DNA of 64,000 nt from Ureibacillus composti. GTDB taxonomy: Bacteria > Bacillota > Bacilli > Bacillales_A > Planococcaceae. How positions within the stretch are numbered: the first letter of the stretch is position 1; the number at the start of each line of letters is the position of its first letter. This document shows, one piece after another, positions 45,069 through 54,064 of the stretch. The position numbers and the translations under genes were made by a program. Below the pieces are notes generated by a model that worked only from the letters and a program-made list of their open reading frames with translations, was not told the origin of the DNA and did no database searches. The DNA is taken from assembly GCA_030348875.1 (NCBI GenBank), contig JAUCEP010000002.1:1257001-1321000 (forward strand), written 5' to 3'.

Positions 45069-45647
45069 ATGAATTTACCAAACAAAATAACCGTCTCCCG
45101 GATTCTATTAATTCCTATTTTCGTCATCGTGATGGTCATCGATTTTGGATGGGGCAATATGACGTTTTTAGGTGCCGAAATGCCTGTTGAACATTTCGTA
45201 GGTGCACTCATTTTCATCATCGCTTCCACAACAGACTGGATCGATGGGCACTTTGCGCGAAAATACAACCTTGTCACAACATTAGGGAAGTTTTTAGATC
45301 CTTTAGCAGATAAATTACTAACAGCAGCTGCGTTTATCATCTTAGTTGAACTAGGAATGGCACCAGCTTGGGTCATTATTGCGATTCTTAGCCGTGAATT
45401 CGCCGTAACTGGATTACGTTCAATTTTAGCCGATAAAGGAACGGTTGTCGCAGCAAGTAATTTAGGAAAAATCAAAACATGGACTCAAATCGTAGCCATT
45501 TCAGCACTTTTACTTCACAACATTATTTTTATTAACTTCGGCTTACCATTTGACGACATCATGCTTTATATCGCATTATTCTTTACTATGTGGTCTGGAT
45601 GGGATTATTTCTATCTAAATCGTCATGCATTATTAGAATCAAAATAA
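45069..45647 (+). CDS. pgsA: CDP-diacylglycerol-glycerol-3-phosphate phosphatidyltransferase
   Basis: A 192-residue integral membrane enzyme that makes phosphatidylglycerol-phosphate. The CDP-alcohol phosphatidyltransferase signature is complete: DWIDGHFAR, then GKFLDPLADK, giving the D..DG..AR...G...D...D catalytic set (residues ~58-83). Four to six membrane segments. GAAAGGTGT precedes the ATG. Conserved neighbours rodZ and cinA support the call. Confidence 0.96.
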   Translation: MNLPNKITVSRILLIPIFVIVMVIDFGWGNMTFLGAEMPVEHFVGALIFIIASTTDWIDGHFARKYNLVTTLGKFLDPLADKLLTAAAFIILVELGMAPAWVIIAILSREFAVTGLRSILADKGTVVAASNLGKIKTWTQIVAISALLLHNIIFINFGLPFDDIMLYIALFFTMWSGWDYFYLNRHALLESK

Positions 45648-45658
45648 CAAGTTTATGT

Positions 45659-45708
45659 AATCAACGATGAGGGTATTTTCATAAAATAACTCATCTTTGA
45701 TTTTTTTG
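45659..45708 (+). terminator. Intrinsic terminator after pgsA
   Basis: ATCAACGATGAG pairs with CTCATCTTTGAT around an A/U-rich loop with its own small stem, followed by seven T. Confidence 0.85.
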
Positions 45709-45747
45709 TTATATAGAGTTTTTATTCTAAAAAAGTGAGGTTAGAGG

Positions 45748-47004
45748 ATGAACGCAGAGATTATCGCGGTAGGATCAGAATTATTACTAGGGCAAATTGC
45801 CAACACAAATGCAAAGTTTATGTCAAATCAATTATCAGAGCTTGGCATCAACGTGTATTACCACACGGTTGTAGGAGACAATGCAGGTCGCTTAAAAAAC
45901 GCGATTGAAATTGCCGAATCACGTGCTAATCTAATCATTTTTAGCGGAGGCCTAGGCCCAACAAAAGACGATTTAACAAAAGAAACGATTGCCAAACACC
46001 TTGGCGTGAATTTAGCATTCGACGATGAAGCACTCGTTTATATAGAAGAATTCTTCACAAGACAAGGCCGTACGATGACGGAAAACAACAAGAAGCAAGC
46101 GCTGATTTTAGAAGGTAGCGAAGTACTGAAAAATCATCACGGGATGGCGCCTGGTATGCTGTTTGAAAAGGACAACCGTACATACATTTTACTACCAGGT
46201 CCTCCAAAAGAAATTGAGCCAATGTTCCAATTCGAAGTAAAGCCAAAGCTCGCAGCTCGTTTAAATGACGGCGGCGTGATCGTATCTCACGTTCTACGTT
46301 TCTATGGAATCGGGGAAGCTGAACTAGAAGTCAAAGTGCAAGATATATTGGATCAACAAACGAACCCAACTGTTGCGCCTTTAGCGTCTGATGGGGAAGT
46401 GACATTACGCATCACGGCAAAAGCTGAATCAGAAGAGGAAGCTTGGAAGTTAATTAATGCGAAAAAGTTAGAAATCCAAGCAATCGTCGGCGAGTTCCAA
46501 TACGGCGTGGACGACGATTCTCTTGCATCGAAAACAGTAGAAATGCTGTTACATCACGGGCTTACAATTTCAGCTGCAGAAAGCTTAACAGCCGGCCTGT
46601 TCCAATCTGAATTAGCTGAAATCCCGGGGGTGAGTGGTACATTAGTCGGCGGCTTCGTAACCTATACACCGGAAGCGAAAATCGCGCAACTTGGCATCGA
46701 CAAAGCTTTATTGGATGAATTCGGTATTGTTAGTAGCGAATGCGCGGCTGCCATGGCCAAAAACGTTCGTGAAAAAATGGGCACGGATATCGGAGTTGGT
46801 TTAACTGGTGCTGCGGGTCCTGAACCTCATGACGGCCAACCAGCCGGAACGATTTGGATCGGGATCTGTATCGGCGATTCCGAACCCTACACACGCAAAC
46901 TCCAACTAACAGGCATGCGCAACACAAACCGATTACGCGCGGTAAAATTAGCCTGTAGCCATTTGGTGCGCTTGTTGGCGGAGAAGGGGTATGAGAGGGT
47001 TTAG
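45748..47004 (+). CDS. cinA: CinA (competence/damage-inducible protein, NMN deamidase type)
   Basis: A 418-residue CinA with the N-terminal MoCF-like (COG1058) domain (IAVGSELLLGQIANTNAKF; FSGGLGPTKDDLTKE) and the C-terminal amidase domain (GLTISAAESLTAGLFQSEL with the catalytic Ser/Thr region). Acts on NMN / ADP-ribose type pyrophosphates in pyridine-nucleotide recycling. GTGAGGTTAGAGG precedes the ATG. In many Firmicutes cinA is co-transcribed with recA; here a terminator and a LexA-box promoter separate them. Confidence 0.95.
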   Translation: MNAEIIAVGSELLLGQIANTNAKFMSNQLSELGINVYYHTVVGDNAGRLKNAIEIAESRANLIIFSGGLGPTKDDLTKETIAKHLGVNLAFDDEALVYIEEFFTRQGRTMTENNKKQALILEGSEVLKNHHGMAPGMLFEKDNRTYILLPGPPKEIEPMFQFEVKPKLAARLNDGGVIVSHVLRFYGIGEAELEVKVQDILDQQTNPTVAPLASDGEVTLRITAKAESEEEAWKLINAKKLEIQAIVGEFQYGVDDDSLASKTVEMLLHHGLTISAAESLTAGLFQSELAEIPGVSGTLVGGFVTYTPEAKIAQLGIDKALLDEFGIVSSECAAAMAKNVREKMGTDIGVGLTGAAGPEPHDGQPAGTIWIGICIGDSEPYTRKLQLTGMRNTNRLRAVKLACSHLVRLLAEKGYERV

Positions 47005-47040
47005 GTTGAGCTAGGGGTTGGATGGGTGGCGATATCAGTC

Positions 47041-47110
47041 GTAATTGTGAAGTTATCGGCCTAAACTGTGAAAATATCTACCCAATTTGTGAAAATATCG
47101 CCCTATATTA
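47041..47110. repeat. Small 21-nt keyword array (TGTGAAAATATC type)
   Basis: TGTGAA words: the GTGA starts at 47047, 47068 and 47089, exactly 21 nt apart, each with ATATC or TTATC following. The rest of the gap to 47290 has no clear feature. Confidence 0.7.
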
Positions 47111-47290
47111 AAAATCACGACTAATTTTGGGCTTTATCCACCAGCGAATAAAGTTGCAAAATCACTCGCCAAATCTAGCGTTGGGATATACCCCAAAAGC
47201 TTCCGATTACATTAAGGTCGATTTTGAACTATAATTAGAAACTGCGACACATTTAGAAATCTCTTAAATAACTTCATTAGTTAAAATTAG

Positions 47291-47322
47291 AATTTGGGCT
47301 ATTTTTAGTAGCCCAAATTTTT
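47291..47322 (+). terminator. Intrinsic terminator upstream of recA
   Basis: AATTTGGGCTA-N7-TAGCCCAAATT then TTTA: an 11-bp perfect stem that isolates recA from cinA. Confidence 0.92.
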
Positions 47323-47327
47323 ATTTA

Positions 47328-47341
47328 CGAAAATATGTTCG
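47328..47341. promoter_or_regulatory. LexA (SOS) box of recA
   Basis: CGAAAATATGTTCG differs at one base from the Gram-positive LexA/DinR palindrome CGAACATATGTTCG. It lies 9 bp upstream of the recA -35. Confidence 0.85.
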
Positions 47342-47349
47342 CTTTTTTC

Positions 47350-47378
47350 TTGAAACTTATCTCAAAAACAAGTATAGT
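47350..47378 (+). promoter_or_regulatory. recA promoter
   Basis: TTGAAA (47350-47355), 17-bp spacer, TATAGT (47373-47378); transcript start near 47385, AAGGAGGAAA at 47418 for recA. Confidence 0.75.
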
Positions 47379-47429
47379 AGAAACATAAAGAAAAAGAGAA
47401 ATCGTGGATTGATATAAGGAGGAAATATA

Positions 47430-47715
47430 GTGAGTGATCGTAAAGCTGCCTTAGATATGGCGTTAAAGCAAATTGAAAAACAATTCGGTAAAGGTTCTAT
47501 CATGAAACTTGGTGAACAATCAGACCGTCAAATCTCAACAACTTCAAGTGGTTCGATTGCAATCGATGCAGCACTTGGGGTAGGTGGATACCCACGTGGT
47601 CGTATCGTTGAAATCTATGGTCCAGAATCATCAGGTAAAACAACAGTTGCTCTACACGCTATCGCAGAAATTCAAAAAAATGGCGGACAAGCAGCTTTCA
47701 TCGATGCTGAGCATG
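47430..47715 (+). CDS. recA: Recombinase RecA, exon 1 (residues 1-95 and first base of codon 96)
   Basis: The N-terminal part of Rec[14 protein letters not shown], Walker [10 protein letters not shown] (residues 64-72) and FIDAEH. The GTG start has AAGGAGGAAA upstream. After CAT-G (His95 plus one base) the frame is broken by the group II intron, whose 5' end is GTGCG. Unspliced mRNA would add only four foreign residues (ASCF after Gly96) and stop at 47732. Joined to 50537-51315 the product is 354 residues, the normal RecA length. Confidence 0.95.
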
Positions 47716-48537
47716 GTGCGTCTTGTTTCTAATCCAAATATAGTGGAAACGCTATATGAAAAATTAGAGGAATCGAGACCACGAAGATAACAATTCTTCA
47801 AATTCTTTAGGTGGTTAGATTCTAACTGCACTACTAAGTAGAACGGTGAAAATCCGTTTCAAGAACGTTGGTTGGGTTCTTGCTCTAATACCCCGACGTG
47901 CGGTGATATAGCACTATATCACGGTGCGAAGCTCGGAGAGGACGGCGAAAATCAGACCTGTGAAGTGGTTAGAGAAGTAGTCGGGAGTCCAAAAAGTTCC
48001 TATGACTAAAGAATGCAAATGCATTGGATTGAACCTGCGGAAGTACGGCTCGTAAAGCGTGGAGTAATCAAATAAGAAGTTACTCACCTCCAAAGTGAGG
48101 TTCAGTCTCGGATACAGTATTCGTGTTTGCTGTTATCTGAACTTATCCCCAAGAGGATAAGAGTTCTTAGCCGACCAACCAATTGGCAAAAGAATGGCTG
48201 ACGGGTCAGAGTAGGAGTCTAAGGGAACTATGTAAGGATAGGTAGTGTGGAACAAGAGAACCCCATCCGTGAATGCTAAAGCGAGTGCAAGCTGATGTCA
48301 CGCAATAGTAGGAAATGACTATTAAAGATGGGGGACAGCAGCCCGTAGTAGTGAAGAAGCAGGGTAATGCCTGTGGAGCGAAGGGGCATAGACAAAGTAG
48401 GTAAAGCAATACCAATCAAATACAGACGAATATGGTTAAGGAAGCCGTGAGAAAAGTTAATCATTAACTTTTGGTGAGCATAACTGACTAAAGACCATTC
48501 AATTCTCCCTATATTACAATTGTAAGAAGGTGAGAAA

Positions 48538-50415
48538 GTGTCTCAAAAACTTAATCAACCCGAAAATGAAAATGAATTGAGAATAATCCTAGACTCCCTT
48601 TATAGTCAAACTAAAGAGTTAATAAATCAAGGTGATATTCCAAGATTTAAGGGATTATTTGAAGTGGCAAGCAGTAAAACGGTTATAATATCCGCAATTC
48701 ATAAAGTAAAAGCGAATAAAGGTAGTAAAACAGCTGGATCAGATAATATAGTGATTGAAGATATACTAACCAAAGATTTAGAGGAAGTTGTTCGATTAGT
48801 CCAACTTACAATGATCAACTATAAACCTAAAGAAGTAAGAAGAATCTATATTCCTAAACATGGTAAAAAGGAAATGCGACCGTTGGGGATTCCAACGATA
48901 TTAGATCGAATCATACAGGAATGTATTCGTTTAACTATCGATCCAATCATGGAAGCACAATTCTTCAAGCATTCTTACGGATTTCGGCCCATGAGAGATG
49001 CTAAGCAAGCTATTGAAAGGGCAGTGTTCCTCTGTAATCGTACAAATAACAATTGGGTAGTAGAAGGGGATATTAAAGGTTTCTTCGATCATGTGAATCA
49101 CAATATTCTTCTAAAGCAATTATGGCACATGGGAATTCGAGATAGAAGAATCTTAATGATTATTAAAGAGATGCTAAAAGCGGGTATTTTGAATGAAATA
49201 AAAAGGAACGAGTTAGGGACACCGCAAGGAGGAATTATTTCTCCATTACTATCAAACGTTTACCTACACAAACTTGACCAATGGGTTGCAAGAGAGTGGG
49301 AAGAGAAAACGCTACGTAATGGAACGACCTCAAGCATATCTCGATTTAGTTCCTTAAGAAACTATTCAACGATTTCAAAACCAGCATTTTTCATTCGATA
49401 TGCAGATGATTGGATTCTATTCACAAACTCTAAAGAGAATGCTGAAAAGTGGAAGTACAAAATTAGTAAATATCTCAAAGAAAATTTAAAGCTTGAGTTA
49501 TCAGAAGAAAAAACTTTAATTACCAATATTAAAAAGAGACCTATTCACTTTTTAGGATTTAAGGTCAAAAAGATTCCAAAAGGAAAAGGTTTTATTGGTT
49601 ATTCATATCCAGATGAGAACAAACTTAAGTTAAAATTCTCTGAATTAACAAAAGAGATCAGAAAACTAAAATACTGTACAGACACAGGATGGTTACTTAA
49701 TGATATTAATCTGCTAAACAGTAAGATCAGAGGTATCATTAACTACTATAATTCAGCAACTGGGATTAACCTAGTCATGAGAAAATTTAGAGAGAATCTA
49801 AAATACTCATCTTATAAAGCTTTAAAAAAATATGGAGGGAAATGGATTCCAGCTAATCAATGCCAAAATCTAAAATCCTTCTATCCCGAACGAATGGAAC
49901 AAGTACCTGCTATTCAGTATAAGAATGAATGGATTGGAATCATTTCTTTAGGATTTGCAACTTGGCTTAAATACCCTAAGAAAAATCAAGAAGAAACCCC
50001 ATATACCATTATCGGTAGAGAACTATATTATAAAAGATCTAAAAAGAAACCTTTATTAGTAAGATGTGAAGCGTTACTTAACGAAAATCATCTTGCTCTC
50101 ATACTCGGAGGCTTTAAACCCAAGCTTTACAATTTTGAATACTTTATGAACCGATGTTATGCGTTTAACAGAGATAAAGGGAAATGTACTATATGTAGAA
50201 TAGAGCTAACTGGTTATGGTGACACTCATACTCATCATATAGATAATACACTACCTTTAAATCAAGCTAACAAAGTCAGTAATTTATCGACAATTTGTAT
50301 TAATTGCCATAAATTAATTCATTCGAAAGAACTTAAAAGCCATGATATTTCATTTTTAAACAATATGTCGTTGGTTAAATTAAAGAAATTTCGTGAAACA
50401 ATAGGGGAAAAATAA
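48538..50415 (+). CDS. Group II intron reverse transcriptase/maturase with HNH endonuclease
   Basis: A 625-residue intron-encoded protein. Reverse-transcriptase fingers/palm with RPLGIPTILDRIIQE, HSYGFRP, the GTPQGGIISPLLSNV segment and the catalytic FIRYADDW; then maturase domain X, and a C-terminal HNH-type endonuclease zinc region (CTICRIELTGYGDTHTHHID...CINCHKLIHS). It aids splicing and reverse-splices the intron into new sites. All parts look intact, so the element may be mobile. GTG start with AAGGTGAG upstream. Confidence 0.95.
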   Translation: MSQKLNQPENENELRIILDSLYSQTKELINQGDIPRFKGLFEVASSKTVIISAIHKVKANKGSKTAGSDNIVIEDILTKDLEEVVRLVQLTMINYKPKEVRRIYIPKHGKKEMRPLGIPTILDRIIQECIRLTIDPIMEAQFFKHSYGFRPMRDAKQAIERAVFLCNRTNNNWVVEGDIKGFFDHVNHNILLKQLWHMGIRDRRILMIIKEMLKAGILNEIKRNELGTPQGGIISPLLSNVYLHKLDQWVAREWEEKTLRNGTTSSISRFSSLRNYSTISKPAFFIRYADDWILFTNSKENAEKWKYKISKYLKENLKLELSEEKTLITNIKKRPIHFLGFKVKKIPKGKGFIGYSYPDENKLKLKFSELTKEIRKLKYCTDTGWLLNDINLLNSKIRGIINYYNSATGINLVMRKFRENLKYSSYKALKKYGGKWIPANQCQNLKSFYPERMEQVPAIQYKNEWIGIISLGFATWLKYPKKNQEETPYTIIGRELYYKRSKKKPLLVRCEALLNENHLALILGGFKPKLYNFEYFMNRCYAFNRDKGKCTICRIELTGYGDTHTHHIDNTLPLNQANKVSNLSTICINCHKLIHSKELKSHDISFLNNMSLVKLKKFRETIGEK

Positions 50416-50443
50416 GTCTTGTATTTGATAATACTTTGTTGGA

Positions 50444-50477
50444 ACGCCGTATGCGGGGAAACTCGCACGTACGGTGT
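50444..50477 (+). ncRNA. Group II intron domain V
   Basis: A 34-nt hairpin, ACGCCGTATGCGGGG-AAA-CTCGCACGTACGGTGT, with the CGC triad in the lower stem and a GAAA-like tip, the catalytic core of group II introns. Domain VI with the branch A must lie in 50478-50536; I could not place it with certainty. Confidence 0.85.
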
Positions 50478-50536
50478 GAAGCGGGGGAAAACAGCTCCTA
50501 CAAGTAATGTTGAGGATGTCTGTTACCTATCGCTAT

Positions 50537-51315
50537 CCCTAGACCCAGTTTACGCACAAAAACTAGGCGTAAACATTGACGAATTATTACTTTCTCAACC
50601 AGACACTGGTGAGCAAGCATTAGAAATCGCTGAAGCATTAGTACGTAGTGGTGCCATCGATATCATCGTAATCGACTCTGTTGCGGCATTAGTACCAAAA
50701 GCAGAAATCGAGGGCGAGATGGGTGACTCTCACATGGGTCTACAAGCTCGTTTAATGTCTCAAGCATTACGTAAATTATCTGGTATCATCAATAAATCAA
50801 ATACATTAGCGATCTTCATCAACCAAGTTCGTGAAAAAATCGGTGTAATGTTCGGTAACCCTGAAACAACTACAGGTGGACGCGCACTTAAATTCTACGC
50901 TTCAATTCGTCTTGAAGTACGTCGTGCAGAAACAATCAAACAAGGTACTGAAATGGTCGGTAACAAAACGAAAATTAAAGTCGTGAAAAACAAAGTAGCG
51001 CCACCATTCCGTACTGCAGAAGTTGACATTATGTACGGTGAAGGGATTTCAAAAGTTGGGGAAATTGTTGATATCGGTGCAGATCTAGATATCATTCAAA
51101 AGAGTGGTTCATGGTACGCATACGGTGACGAACGTATCGGCCAAGGTCGCGAAAACGCAAAACAATTCCTACGTGAAAACCCAGAAATCTCAAACGAAAT
51201 CGAAAGCAAAATCCGTGAATCTTACGGCTTCGGCGCTTCTTACACAATCGGAGGACACGAAGAAGAAGAAGAGGACATGGACAAAGAACTAGCATTATTA
51301 TTAGATGAAGAATAA
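50537..51315 (+). CDS. recA: Recombinase RecA, exon 2 (from the second base of codon 96 to the end)
   Basis: The remaining 258 residues of Rec[21 protein letters not shown], Walker [14 protein letters not shown], loops L1/L2 ([11 protein letters not shown] and [16 protein letters not shown]) and the C-terminal domain ending in an acidic tail. All signature residues are present, so the spliced protein should be fully active. The frame from 50419 to 50536 belongs to the intron. An open frame start inside the intron is not a real start. Confidence 0.95.
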
Positions 51316-51375
51316 AATCCCAAACAGCCCTCACCATGTTGATTATCCAGGGTGAAAATTTATAATCAAACTATT

Positions 51376-51414
51376 AAAAAGGTATTACATTTTAATGATG
51401 TAGTACCTTTTTTA
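51376..51414 (+). terminator. Intrinsic terminator after recA
   Basis: AAAAAGGTATTACAT pairs with ATGTAGTACCTTTTTT (one mismatch) and ends in a T-run. Confidence 0.92.
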
Positions 51415-51493
51415 TTGCAGTTATATGTAAAAAAGAAGAAAAGTGGGTTCCTGAAGGAGCTGATTCAGCGCATCGTGTGCAATGTATCAGCTC

Positions 51494-51925
51494 CTATAAA
51501 ATTAAAACATGCTCCCATAATCCTAGCTTTCCCTTTGCTGGAATAAATTCATCCAGCATCTGCATATCCTCAACTAACCAAGCATAACCTCCCACTATAA
51601 AGTTACCCATAAAATAGTCATTCCCTGATACGATTCGACCATCCTCCAGAATGGCCCATGTCTCATTGTTTTCAGTTACCTTCAAACAATCTACAAGTTT
51701 GCATACAGCAATAATCTGGCCAGTTGGAAGATTCTCTGGTGTGTATCCGTGCTTACCAAGCAACGACTTTATGGCTATATGGTTAGAGACGTCTTTATCT
51801 ATTTTTTTACTTGTGTGAATGGCAAGTGGCCCCCGATAATTCGTTCTCCATGACCTTGTTTCATATGTTGCCTCTCTAAGGACAAAAAGGCTTGCCCACG
51901 GCTGGATCATTGATAAAACCTTCAT
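51494..51925 (-). CDS. ASCH-domain protein
   Basis: A 143-residue ASCH-fold protein: LSMIQPWASLFVLREATYETRSW near the N-terminus is the typical ASCH RNA/nucleic-acid pocket, with the GPLAIHTSKK strand and GKLGLWEHVLIL at the end. ASCH proteins are thought to bind or modify RNA; some are amidohydrolases of acetylated nucleosides. I start at the ATG at 51925 with GGAGGC upstream; five more codons to a TTG have no separate ribosome site. Convergent with recA. Confidence 0.82.
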   Translation of the reverse strand: MKVLSMIQPWASLFVLREATYETRSWRTNYRGPLAIHTSKKIDKDVSNHIAIKSLLGKHGYTPENLPTGQIIAVCKLVDCLKVTENNETWAILEDGRIVSGNDYFMGNFIVGGYAWLVEDMQMLDEFIPAKGKLGLWEHVLIL

Positions 51926-52114
51926 TCTGACAGCCTCCAACCTATAGAAGTTTGATTATAGAGTGTCCCTTTAAAGGAATATTATGAGCAAAAAACATAA
52001 TATCAGTTCACGGAGATCCAATTTATGAGGCATGAGTCATGACCAGTGATCATTAATATCATTGGGTAAAGAAATTAGCATTTGGCGGATAAATTAAATG
52101 CCTCATACAAAAAT

Positions 52115-52465
52115 CTATGAATTCAAATCCAAACTCGCGCTATTTTCTAGTTCAGGAGCAGTACGAGATACCCAGAAATCCTCGATCAACAAAACAATAA
52201 ATGTCCCCAAATATATCAGGCAAAACCAAAGCACTAATCCAAAAACATAAGGTAGAGAAATTAAAGAAAAAATAAAAGCGCCTTGATCTAAATTCTCCCA
52301 AAAGTATTGCAACCCTTGCATTTTCACTCCTACATATAAAACAGCAGGGAAGAGCGGTAACGCCAAACATGAGCAAACTCGTAAAATCTTATTATTTGTT
52401 TTCTTAAGTAGCACATAATGAAGTCCAAATAAAAAAATGATAAGAAACACAAAAATCACTTCCAT
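52115..52465 (-). CDS. Small membrane protein, unknown
   Basis: A 116-residue protein with three or four membrane segments (VIFVFLIIFLFGLHYVLL; CSCLALPLFPAVLYVGV; LPYVFGLVLWFCLIYLG). The start is the ATG at 52465 with GAGG 8 bp upstream. No family recognised; neighbours give no hint. Confidence 0.6.
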   Translation of the reverse strand: MEVIFVFLIIFLFGLHYVLLKKTNNKILRVCSCLALPLFPAVLYVGVKMQGLQYFWENLDQGAFIFSLISLPYVFGLVLWFCLIYLGTFIVLLIEDFWVSRTAPELENSASLDLNS

Positions 52466-52574
52466 AAAAAACACCTCAAGTTCAATTATTCTTACAAACA
52501 GTCATTACCAAAAATTGCTTACTATATACATAACTAGTGAAAAAAGTTAGTTTAGGAAAATCAAAGTGTATGGA

Positions 52575-52860
52575 ATTAACTAGAATGTCTAGATTAATTG
52601 GAAAACTGTCTAGATTATTGAAGATTTTGGCTAGATTAATTGGAATTTTGTCTAGATTATTAGGGTTTTTGTCTAGATTATTTGAAGTTTTGACTAGATT
52701 CATAAAAAGTCCGGGGAGAACAAGTAAAGTGAGAATGAGATTTTACTATAAAAATCAAATTATTAATATACTTAGAGTGGCAGGGGAAATTGAAAAGTCG
52801 GGATATCCAAAATTTCGGTGGGATTAATTGAAAAACTTTCGGGATTTTCACCGAAAGTAC
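52575..52860. repeat. Composite intergenic repeat, copy A (CTAGATTA array, spacer, TCGGGATTA array)
   Basis: CTAGATTA begins at 52589, 52610, 52631, 52652, 52673 and 52694, exactly 21 nt apart. Then a 100-bp spacer containing GAGATTTTACTATAAAAATC, then TCGGGATA/TCGGGATT words near 52800-52850. The same three-part layout recurs at 55060-55350. The rest of the gap to 53017 is featureless A/T-rich DNA. Confidence 0.9.
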
Positions 52861-53017
52861 CGGTATTATTCCAAGATCCGCTTGTTCAAAGGTATGTCTG
52901 AATATCTCGAAATATTAATGCTAAGTTAAAAGCTTCTGTCGAATATTAATATTCGTTTCACCCCGAATGGTACTCGACTCACTAGTATTCCTCCAATTGA
53001 AAACTTCAAACTAGCAT

Positions 53018-53045
53018 AACCCCGTTCCAGACTTCGGACGGGGTT
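53018..53045 (-). terminator. Possible terminator of the LysR gene
   Basis: AACCCCGT-N12-ACGGGGTT is a perfect stem just past the LysR stop codon, but the U-run on the minus strand is poor. Confidence 0.45.
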
Positions 53046-53068
53046 AAAATTATGAAGCCATTCTACCT

Positions 53069-53950
53069 TCACTTCACATTCAACCAAGCTTTCAAATAAT
53101 CAATAAACTTGTTCGTAGCTGGAGCCATGGATTTTAATGAAGTAGCCGCAATGCCAAGGGTGCGATAGTGGTCGCCTTCTAGTTTCAGCTTTCGAACGTT
53201 GTTTGGCACCCGATGGATGACCATTTCGGGAAGTATACTGATCCCCATCCCGTTTTCCACCATAGAAATAATCGCCTGGTCATCGGTAAGTTCAAATTTA
53301 ATATTGGGTGTGACTTTATTTTCTTTCAGAATTCTTTTTAAATCGTTGTCGCTCCCTTTTTTCGATTTGATGAGTGGCTCGTCTTTGATCATGTCAAAAC
53401 GAATTTCACTTTGTTCGGCAAGAGGATGTTCATCTGAAAGGATACAAAGCATCCTATCTTTTTTTAATGGCAGCACTTCAAAAGGATGGGAAGTCGGTAG
53501 TGAGAGAAAGCCGAAGTCAACCAACCCCATTGAAATCCATTGCTCGATATCGTCATAATCACCTTCCATTAGTTTGATTTCAATGGATGGGTAGTGTTCA
53601 TTAAATTTTTTCATGATTTCAGGTAGCCAGTGAATCGACACACTTGAAATCGTTCCAATCCGAACTGTACCGACTTCCAAGCCATTGATATTGGCGATTT
53701 CTTGATTCATTTCTTCATTCCACATTAGAATTTCACGTATGTATTTTAAGATGCGCTCTCCGTTACTTGTCAATTGGATTCCCGAACGACCTCGATTAAG
53801 TATCGAAAATCCCCATTCTGACTCAAGACTGGAAATGGCATGACTCACAGCAGATTGAGTTAAACCTAAAGTGTCACCGGCTTTTGTAAGGCTCCCTAAT
53901 TCGACAACGGTACTAAAGATTTCATATTTTGCAAGAGACAGCTTAACCAC
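53069..53950 (-). CDS. LysR-family transcriptional regulator
   Basis: A 293-residue LysR regulator: N-terminal winged helix (SLTKAGDTLGLTQSAVSHAISSLE) and a two-lobed effector domain (from about residue 90). Divergent from the EamA transporter at 54065, which it most likely controls. The frame opens with a GTG at 53950, but AAGGAG lies only 1-2 bp before it; a CTG three codons in (53941) has better spacing, so the start is uncertain. The effector is unknown. Confidence 0.9.
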   Translation of the reverse strand: MVKLSLAKYEIFSTVVELGSLTKAGDTLGLTQSAVSHAISSLESEWGFSILNRGRSGIQLTSNGERILKYIREILMWNEEMNQEIANINGLEVGTVRIGTISSVSIHWLPEIMKKFNEHYPSIEIKLMEGDYDDIEQWISMGLVDFGFLSLPTSHPFEVLPLKKDRMLCILSDEHPLAEQSEIRFDMIKDEPLIKSKKGSDNDLKRILKENKVTPNIKFELTDDQAIISMVENGMGISILPEMVIHRVPNNVRKLKLEGDHYRTLGIAATSLKSMAPATNKFIDYLKAWLNVK

Positions 53951-54029
53951 TCCTTTTACATTAATTTATTTCATGTAAACCTTCAAAAACATTCATTTTT
54001 CTAATCCTAATTTTACAATTATACTAAGT

Positions 54030-54035
54030 TATAAT
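54030..54035 (+). promoter_or_regulatory. -10 box of the EamA transporter promoter
   Basis: A perfect TATAAT 30 bp before the start codon, in the LysR divergent region. No good -35, as expected for an activator-dependent promoter. Confidence 0.45.
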
Positions 54036-54064
54036 CAAATCGGTAGAAAATAGGTGAAGAAAAA

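Larger units (their letters stand above)
47716..50536 (+). mobile_element. Group II intron interrupting recA (2821 nt)
   Basis: A complete retroelement-type intron. 5' end GTGCG (consensus GUGYG), a long structured 5' region (47716-48537), an encoded maturase in domain IV (48538-50415), a recognisable domain V (50444-50477) and a 3' end ...CGCTAT (AY consensus). The borders are set by RecA: exon 1 ends GAGCATG and exon 2 begins CCCTAGACC, which restores EHALDPVY. Same orientation as recA, so splicing can restore it. A recA intron is known from Geobacillus kaustophilus. Long open frames in the 5' region on either strand are not genes. Confidence 0.95.

Noticed and set aside
47716..47790. Reading recA exon 1 to the stop at 47732 as a truncated gene
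   Set aside because: The break coincides with a group II intron 5' end, and exon 2 restores the frame exactly, so this is an intron, not a pseudogene.
48206..48464. Small minus-strand frames in the 5' part of the intron
   Set aside because: This is the structured intron RNA (domains I-III); no ribosome site or protein-like composition.
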